This document shows, piece after piece, positions 7,191-10,987 of a stretch of 10,987 nt of DNA. Both the position numbers and the translations under genes were made by a program. Position 1 is the stretch's first letter, and each line of letters begins with the position of its first letter. The notes below the pieces were generated by a model, which ran no database searches, was not told the origin of the DNA, and saw only the letters and a program-made list of their open reading frames with translations. The stretch comes from DATBHM01 sp036557505 (lineage in GTDB: Bacteria > Actinomycetota > UBA4738 > JACQTL01): the NCBI GenBank assembly GCA_036557505.1, contig DATBHM010000300.1:1-10987 (forward strand), given 5' to 3'.

Positions 7191-7218
7191 AAGGCCCCTG
7201 GTCACGGGGCCTTCCTTT
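7191..7218. terminator. Intrinsic terminator of the tRNA unit, possibly bidirectional
   Basis: AAGGCCCC (7191-7198) and GGGGCCTT (7206-7213) form a perfect 8-bp stem with a 7-nt loop, 5 bases after the CCA end. CCTTTG follows on the plus strand and a T-rich TTTGCTT follows on the minus strand, so it can also end the convergent PNPOx transcript, whose stop is about 48 bases away. Confidence 0.8.
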
Positions 7219-7260
7219 GATGGCGGTGAGGCGAACAGTCCGCCGGCGCCCGTCCGCCGC

Positions 7261-7788
7261 TCAGCGATCGAGCCGGTAGCGAGTGTGGCTGAATGGGTCT
7301 TTGCCGAAGGCCAGAATCTTGGTGGCGGCAACCTGGAACACCAGGACGAGCTGGCCGGCGCCGGCATTGGGCCCCTGGTCGTGGGCGAATCCGCCCTCGA
7401 CTACGTTGTACTGCCATTCACCGTTCCACCTGGTAGCCCACGCGGCGGCGAGTCGTACGAGCATCGCCTGCTCAGTGACCCTGAGGGCCTCGCCCTCGAC
7501 CATGACGTCGATCCCCTGGTCCCAGGTGTTGCAGCCGGTGGTCAGTACGACGTGGGGGTTGGCGGCAAGGTTCATCGCCTTCTGCTCGCTCTCCCCGGTG
7601 GCGAAGTGGAGCGCGTCATCGACCCAGACCGCCACCAGCGGCGTGACATGGGGTCGTCCATCGGCACGGACCGTTGTGATCCACGACAGCTGTGCCGACT
7701 CCAGCAGTTTCCTGGCGGTCGACCACGGCACCGTATCGGCTCCGGGAGCGCTGAATCGCTCGTCGAGCTCGGTCGTCGGCTCGTCCAT
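7261..7788 (-). CDS. PNPOx-like split-barrel FMN/F420-binding protein
   Basis: This 175-aa protein has the pyridoxamine 5'-phosphate-oxidase-like fold pattern. It contains LLESAQLSWITTVRADGRPH (29-48), TPLVAVWVDDALHFATG (49-65), then SEQKAMNLAANPHVVLTTG (67-85), and a second strand set at VMVEGEALRV. This arrangement is known from small flavin- or F420-dependent oxidoreductases of actinobacteria. Their reactions range from F420H2-dependent reduction to haem or biliverdin handling, so no specific reaction can be assigned; true pyridoxamine-phosphate oxidase is unlikely. ATG 7788 gives a normal N-terminus but has only a poor ribosome site. It begins 25 nt after the stop of the CARDB gene remnant on the same strand, so it probably shares that transcript. 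It ends facing the tRNA terminator. Confidence 0.85.
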   Translation of the reverse strand: MDEPTTELDERFSAPGADTVPWSTARKLLESAQLSWITTVRADGRPHVTPLVAVWVDDALHFATGESEQKAMNLAANPHVVLTTGCNTWDQGIDVMVEGEALRVTEQAMLVRLAAAWATRWNGEWQYNVVEGGFAHDQGPNAGAGQLVLVFQVAATKILAFGKDPFSHTRYRLDR

Positions 7789-7813
7789 AGCAGGTCGTGG
7801 AGCCCTGGACGAC

Positions 7814-8344
7814 CTACCCGGAGGGATCCGCGATCAGGTCCCACGAGTAGTGGACCGGTCCGTAGGTGCACGAGTCGTCCGTGGAGTTGCCCTTGATCCG
7901 CGTGAGGCCGGGATCGGGGAACCGGCGCACACCGCCCCCTGTGTCCATCCACCGTCCCGCGCACCAGTACGGGGTGTGGTCCACCTGGCTGGTGCCGCCG
8001 GGACACGCGATCGTCACCTGATAGGTGAAGTTCGGCGAGACGGAGATCTGCGCGTGGTACGCCGCGAACCCGCGACCGAACGACAGGCCCAGGCTGTCGT
8101 GCGGCCCGCTCGGCATGTATTGGCCCCCGCCGCTGTACGTGCAGCCTTCTGCGTTGGTGCCTTGGACCGAGTAGTTCGAGGTCGCCGAGGGGGTGACGTG
8201 GTAGCCGAAGACCCCCACCGCGCCGCCTGAGGGCGACGGCGGGTAGTCGAACCCGACGGAGCCGGTCCAGGTCTCCTTCACCCCGGGGGCGCCGGGATAG
8301 GTCTGCGAGCCCGAGACGGTGCCCGACATCTCCCCTGGGATCAT
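7814..8344 (-). CDS. C-terminal part of a frameshifted secreted CARDB protein
   Basis: This open frame of 176 codons starts at an ATG whose last two bases overlap the TGA of the preceding fragment (ATGA at 8344-8341). Upstream of the ATG the same frame already reads DNNCRKLADDIY, which is the natural end of the CARDB domain encoded in the other frame. I therefore take it to be the second half of one protein rather than an independent gene. The part is beta-rich with Cys residues (EGCTY, IACPGG, YWCAGRW, DDSCTYG), is extracytoplasmic in character, and resembles no domain I can name. It has no signal peptide or Shine-Dalgarno site of its own. If translated alone, by re-initiation at the ATGA overlap, it would stay in the cytoplasm. 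Confidence 0.6.
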   Translation of the reverse strand: MIPGEMSGTVSGSQTYPGAPGVKETWTGSVGFDYPPSPSGGAVGVFGYHVTPSATSNYSVQGTNAEGCTYSGGGQYMPSGPHDSLGLSFGRGFAAYHAQISVSPNFTYQVTIACPGGTSQVDHTPYWCAGRWMDTGGGVRRFPDPGLTRIKGNSTDDSCTYGPVHYSWDLIADPSG

Positions 8345-8812
8345 GTAGATGTCGTCGGCGAGCTTGCGGCAGTTGTTGTCTCAGCCTTCTCGGCGACCGC
8401 GTGGGTCACGTCGGCGCAGATCTCGACCGGATAGGTCCCGAGGTCCCACGAGGCCGAGTCGAAGATGTACCGGAACTCCTCGACGCCTTGATGGACGTGA
8501 TTCGGCGCAAGCCGCGGCACCCTAGAGCGGTCGAACAACACCCACCGCCCGCCCGCGCCTTGATAGCGGAGGCCCGTCTGCGATGTCGCCGCCGCGACGG
8601 CGCCCGCGTTCTTCGTCTGAGCCTTCCAGGTCAACGAGTACCTCACGTCCCGGAGGAACCACGTGACCTCGCTCAGGTTCCCGGAGATCGAGGAAACCTG
8701 GCCTCTGGTGACGACGAGGTCGGGCTTCCCGACCGCCTGCGGGCCGGCGCCGACGGCCGCCCCACGATGCGACGACGGCGACGGCGACAAGAATCCGAGA
8801 CGAACGCTGCAT
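8341..8812 (-). pseudogene. N-terminal part of a frameshifted secreted CARDB-domain protein
   Basis: ATG 8812 has an excellent ribosome site (GGAGGGAGG, complement of 8820-8828, 7 bases upstream) and starts a signal peptide, MQRSSRILVAVAVVASW. In this frame translation then runs into arginine-rich nonsense and stops near 8522. At CCCC 8760-8763 the sense shifts to another frame: dropping one base gives ...VVASWAAVGAGPQAVGKPDLVV, a smooth signal-peptide-to-mature junction. That second frame encodes a CARDB-like domain (KPDLVVTRGQVSS ... GTYPVEICADVTHAVAEKAE), an Ig-like cell-surface adhesion domain. It fails before the family's closing E-x-NNC motif, which is present in the original frame (DNNC) after a one-base loss near 8378-8382. 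The two shifts cancel: 7814-8812 is 999 bp and the first and last frames agree. It is either a decaying gene or carries two sequencing errors. Confidence 0.72.
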
Positions 8813-8832
8813 CCACCGGCCTCCCTCCGTCA

Positions 8833-8861
8833 ATCCTGGGCGCGCGCACCGGACACGTCAA
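8833..8861 (-). promoter_or_regulatory. Candidate promoter of the CARDB gene
   Basis: On the minus strand TTGACG (complement of 8856-8861) is separated by 17 bp from CAGGAT (complement of 8833-8838). Transcription would start near 8826, leaving a very short leader that includes the core of the Shine-Dalgarno site. A living promoter and ribosome site are what one would expect of a gene that was functional recently. Confidence 0.5.
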
Positions 8862-9062
8862 GGTTCGATCGGGCGAAGGGAAGCGGTCGCCGATGGAGCA
8901 TCACGATGTCGTCCGGCCCCGCACCGGAAGCACTGCCGGTCCGGCAAAGGGGAATGCCTGGGTGTCGGTTCTCGGACGCCCGGCACGGCGCGACGCGCGT
9001 CGTGCTGCTATCCGAGTTCGGCACGACGAGCTCGTGCGGCGCCAACGGACCACCTCGCTGGA

Positions 9063-9083
9063 CGCGCAGCTTCGAGCTGCGCG
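9063..9083 (-). terminator. Hairpin just after the cyclase gene, possible terminator
   Basis: CGCGCAGCT and AGCTGCGCG form a perfect 9-bp stem around TCG, about 10 bases after the cyclase stop. A second, smaller hairpin (GCACGA/TCGTGC, 9021-9037) follows. Neither has a U-run, so termination would be weak or factor-assisted. The remaining bases between the cyclase and CARDB genes (8862-9020) show nothing else. Confidence 0.45.
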
Positions 9084-9092
9084 CCCCCGACA

Positions 9093-10733
9093 TCAGATCA
9101 GGTAGGCCCAGACGGTGTCGGTCCGGGGATCGATCGCAAGCGCCACCGGGCTCCCCGGGACAGGAACCCTCTTCACGTGGCCGGTCAAAGGGTCGATGAG
9201 CGAGAGCGAGTGGTCGTCCCGGTTCGCCACCCACACGGCGTGCGTTCCCACCGCTACCGAGATCGGCCCGGCCCCGACGGAGATCGGCTGGCCCGGATCG
9301 CCGGTGTCCTCGTCGACCTGGAACAGGAGGTGACCGGCCGTGTTCGCCACCCACAGGCCGGCGGGGCCGACGGCGATGGCGTCGGCCGCGAACGGCGGGG
9401 TGATCGTCCGCTTGATGCGCCCCAGGTTCGGGTCCACCTGGCGGATGACACCGCTGAGGAGATCGGTCACCCACACCTCCTGGCCGAAGGCGGTCACGAC
9501 GTCTGCACTTCCCCCTTGTGGCACGTCCAGCGGGTGCAGGTTCGAGTGGCCCGGCTCGCCTTGGAACAGCAGTCCTTGAATGGTGACGAACACAGAGCCG
9601 CCGCCCACGGCGATCCTCGGCGGCGCGAAGGGGATGCTGTCCGGGAGTCTGATGGTGCCGATGACCTGATTGGATACGGGGTCCACCTGGAAGGCGGCCA
9701 GTGCTCCCGTGTGTCCGGCGCCGGTGGTCCCGGCGAACCAGACCTGGTGGTCGCCGACCGTCACCTGGCCACCTCCACCGACTCCGAGCCGCGTGGCGTC
9801 GCCCGTGTCCGGGTCCAAGCGAACGACGGGAGTGCACGAGCAGGGTCCGGAGACCCACACTGCCCCCTCCCCGAAGGCCAGCCACCGAAGCGGGAAGCCT
9901 CCGGCCAGGACGGACTTGGACGTGGTCACGACGCGCCCGGTCTCCGGGTCGATCTTTACGACCGCCTCGGAGAGGGCGAGCGGCAGGGTCGGGGACGGGG
10001 AGATCGGGGAGATCGGGGAGTTCGGGGAGACGGAGGGCCGGTGGGACGCCGCGGCATGGGGATGTCCCCGGAAGCCGCCGAACAGCAAGAACAGGCTGGC
10101 GCCTGTCAGGGCGACCGCGGCCGCACCGATGATGAGTGGCCTCCGCCTGCGGACAGCGCTCGGCACCTGGACTGCCGCGAGCCGCTCGGCGGCCTCCGCC
10201 CCGGTGAGCGGCCGGGGTGCCGGGGCGCTTCCGAACCGGCGCACAGCGAAGATCTGCCATGTCCCCGGGACGCCCTTCAGCTCGTGAGCGGACAGGTCCT
10301 CGAAGCCGATCCCGGACCCCGTGACCAGGTCCTTGACCGTGCTCGTGACCAGGATCTCCGCAGCTCCCGCGAGAGACATGACACGCGCGCCGATGTGGAC
10401 GGCCAGGCCTACCAGCTTGCCGTCGTGCACCTCGCACTCCCCGAAGTGCAGCCCGCAGCGGACGTCGATACCCAGCCGCTGAACCGCGACCACGATCGCC
10501 CCGGCCGCCTGGACCCCCTGCTCCGGCTGGGGGAACGTGGCGAACACGCCATCCCCTGCCGTGTCCTCCTCGCGCCCGCCGTGCCGGTGGAGTTCGGCCC
10601 GAACCGTACGCAGGAACCGACCGAGGAGCTCACGCCATCGGGCATCGTCGAGGTCAGAGGCGATCGTCGTCGATCCGACGATGTCGAGGAACAGCACGGT
10701 CGCCAGACGACGCGTCCGGGGTGCGGGGGGCAT
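9093..10733 (-). CDS. Membrane-anchored class III nucleotide cyclase homologue with extracytoplasmic beta-propeller
   Basis: This 546-aa protein has three parts. Residues 8-165 are a class III adenylate/guanylate cyclase domain with the two metal-binding aspartates D17 (LFLDIVGST) and D61 (EDTAGDGVFATF) and the transition-state Arg117 (AVHIGARV). Residues 195-221 are RRRR followed by one transmembrane helix. Residues 258-546 are about six repeats of the YncE/NHL type (VVKIDPETGRVV, VVRLDPDTGD, IRQVDPNLGRIKR, SLIDPLTGHVKR, each with an AVWV/LWVAN strand), a probable beta-propeller outside the cell. The Pro-Ser linker between them is encoded by 9-bp repeats. Purine-recognition and transition-state positions are unusual: Asp57 where Lys is canonical and His113 where Asn is canonical. 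Inferred role: an outside sensor setting cyclic-nucleotide levels, if active. The neighbours downstream on the same strand are the CARDB and PNPOx genes, with hairpins between. Confidence 0.9.
   Translation of the reverse strand: MPPAPRTRRLATVLFLDIVGSTTIASDLDDARWRELLGRFLRTVRAELHRHGGREEDTAGDGVFATFPQPEQGVQAAGAIVVAVQRLGIDVRCGLHFGECEVHDGKLVGLAVHIGARVMSLAGAAEILVTSTVKDLVTGSGIGFEDLSAHELKGVPGTWQIFAVRRFGSAPAPRPLTGAEAAERLAAVQVPSAVRRRRPLIIGAAAVALTGASLFLLFGGFRGHPHAAASHRPSVSPNSPISPISPSPTLPLALSEAVVKIDPETGRVVTTSKSVLAGGFPLRWLAFGEGAVWVSGPCSCTPVVRLDPDTGDATRLGVGGGGQVTVGDHQVWFAGTTGAGHTGALAAFQVDPVSNQVIGTIRLPDSIPFAPPRIAVGGGSVFVTIQGLLFQGEPGHSNLHPLDVPQGGSADVVTAFGQEVWVTDLLSGVIRQVDPNLGRIKRTITPPFAADAIAVGPAGLWVANTAGHLLFQVDEDTGDPGQPISVGAGPISVAVGTHAVWVANRDDHSLSLIDPLTGHVKRVPVPGSPVALAIDPRTDTVWAYLI
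9996..10031. repeat. Four 9-bp direct repeats coding for the Ser-Pro linker
   Basis: CGGGGAGAT occurs at 9996 and 10005, with variants ending TT at 10014 and AC at 10023. On the minus strand they encode the NSPISPISP part of the linker between membrane helix and propeller. The unit length is a multiple of three, so copy-number change would only alter linker length. Confidence 0.8.
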
Positions 10734-10739
10734 CGGCAG

Positions 10740-10770
10740 AGTATGGCGGTCAAACGGCCCGCGGAGTCAA
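10740..10770 (-). promoter_or_regulatory. Possible promoter of the cyclase gene
   Basis: On the minus strand TTGACT (complement of 10765-10770) precedes CATACT (complement of 10740-10745) with a long 19-bp spacer. The -10 box ends 6 bases before the cyclase ATG, and there is no Shine-Dalgarno site, again compatible with a leaderless message. The long spacer makes the call uncertain. Confidence 0.35.
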
Positions 10771-10812
10771 GCATCCGCCTCTCCGAGACTGTTCCGGTTG
10801 ATCGTCTTCGGC

Positions 10813-10829
10813 GGTCAACACATGGTCAA
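10813..10829. repeat. GGTCAA direct repeat with 11-bp period
   Basis: GGTCAA-CACAT-GGTCAA, on the minus strand TTGACC twice one helical turn apart, lies about 80-95 bases upstream of the cyclase start. Two more GTCAA occurrences are at 10749 and 10766. Tandem sites at 11 bp are typical for response-regulator dimers, but no regulator can be named. Confidence 0.4.
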
Positions 10830-10852
10830 GGAGCCGACCGCATCAGACTGCT

Positions 10853-10879
10853 CTCGTGTGGCTCGTGTGGCTCGTGTGG
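10853..10879. repeat. Three perfect 9-bp tandem repeats (CTCGTGTGG)
   Basis: CTCGTGTGG occurs three times without spacer or mismatch, in the non-coding stretch upstream of the cyclase gene (10734-10987). No open reading frame of note uses it. It may be a slippage-prone spacer or part of a regulatory region. Confidence 0.8.
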
Positions 10880-10935
10880 CTGACCGAAATGGGCCTGACG
10901 TGCAGATCCGCGGGTCAGCGCGATGCGCGACATCT

Positions 10936-10987
10936 CTGACACCGAAGAGGTCGGAGGTTCAAATCCCCCCTCCGACACTCCACCGCC
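10936..10987 (+). pseudogene. Degenerate tRNA-Val 3' half at the window end (possible attachment-site copy)
   Basis: Bases 10936-10966 match tRNA-Val 7142-7172 at 30 of 31 positions, from the anticodon loop (CTGACAC) through the T loop (GGTTCAAATCC). Then 12 unrelated bases (10967-10978) follow, and TCCACCGCC at 10979-10987 equals tRNA-Val 7173-7181 up to the window edge. The 5' half is not recognisable as a folding tRNA: the anticodon stem is mismatched (CATCT/CGAAG) and no matching acceptor strand is found. It is therefore a partial copy, as left when an element integrates into a tRNA gene or when a tRNA is duplicated and decays. Confidence 0.7.

Noticed and set aside
7101..7367. Minus-strand frame over tRNA-Val ending in GGFEPPTSSVSGKRSPPELTA
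   Set aside because: This is the familiar false translation of an antisense tRNA gene and not a protein.
8830..10437. 535-codon minus-strand frame overlapping the cyclase gene
   Set aside because: It is an Arg/Gly/Pro-rich alternative frame; the cyclase, membrane and propeller motifs are in the other minus frame.
10748..10753. TTGACC (minus strand) as -35 box of the cyclase gene
   Set aside because: It is only two bases from the CATACT box, far too close; TTGACT at 10765-10770 is the better candidate.
10900..10987. A complete second tRNA-Val gene at the right edge
   Set aside because: There is no acceptor 5' strand to pair, no proper D arm and a mismatched anticodon stem; only the 3' half is recognisable.

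Overview
The window is GC-rich throughout, with third-codon-position G/C bias, TetR/ABC-exporter and class III cyclase gene types, and candidate leaderless TANNNT promoters. This suggests a high-GC actinobacterium, possibly an uncultivated soil lineage. No single gene fixes the genus.

Left part, plus strand (1-3986). The window opens inside the C-terminal end of a molybdopterin-binding hydroxylase subunit (xanthine dehydrogenase / isoquinoline oxidoreductase type). After a 19-nt gap comes a three-gene unit: a TetR-family regulator, an ABC ATPase that overlaps it by 1 nt, and a duplicated 12-TM permease that overlaps the ATPase by 14 nt. This is the layout of a self-regulated efflux pump of the 'polyketide antibiotic exporter' type. 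An 18-bp near-perfect palindrome (745-762) covers the likely -10 box and start of the TetR gene, as expected for autorepression.

Middle (3987-6891). A strong Shine-Dalgarno site precedes a 917-aa Sec-secreted protein. It consists of three units of exactly 285 aa carrying RTX-like glycine/aspartate nonapeptides, arranged so that the N-terminal part and the truncated last unit together make up about one more unit.

Centre right (6892-7213). tRNA-Cys(GCA) and tRNA-Val(GAC), each preceded by a -10-like box, are followed by an intrinsic terminator. The terminator can also serve the convergent minus-strand genes.

Right part, minus strand (7261-10733). Read 5' to 3' these are: a membrane-anchored class III nucleotide cyclase homologue fused to an extracytoplasmic beta-propeller, a secreted CARDB-domain protein broken by two mutually compensating 1-nt frameshifts, and a PNPOx-like split-barrel flavin/F420 protein. 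The window ends in a degenerate second copy of the 3' half of the tRNA-Val gene (30 of 31 bases identical). The 3.8-kb minus-strand segment is therefore bracketed by tRNA-Val sequence, as in an island integrated at a tRNA, although no integrase is present in the window. No CRISPR array, insertion sequence or rRNA was seen.
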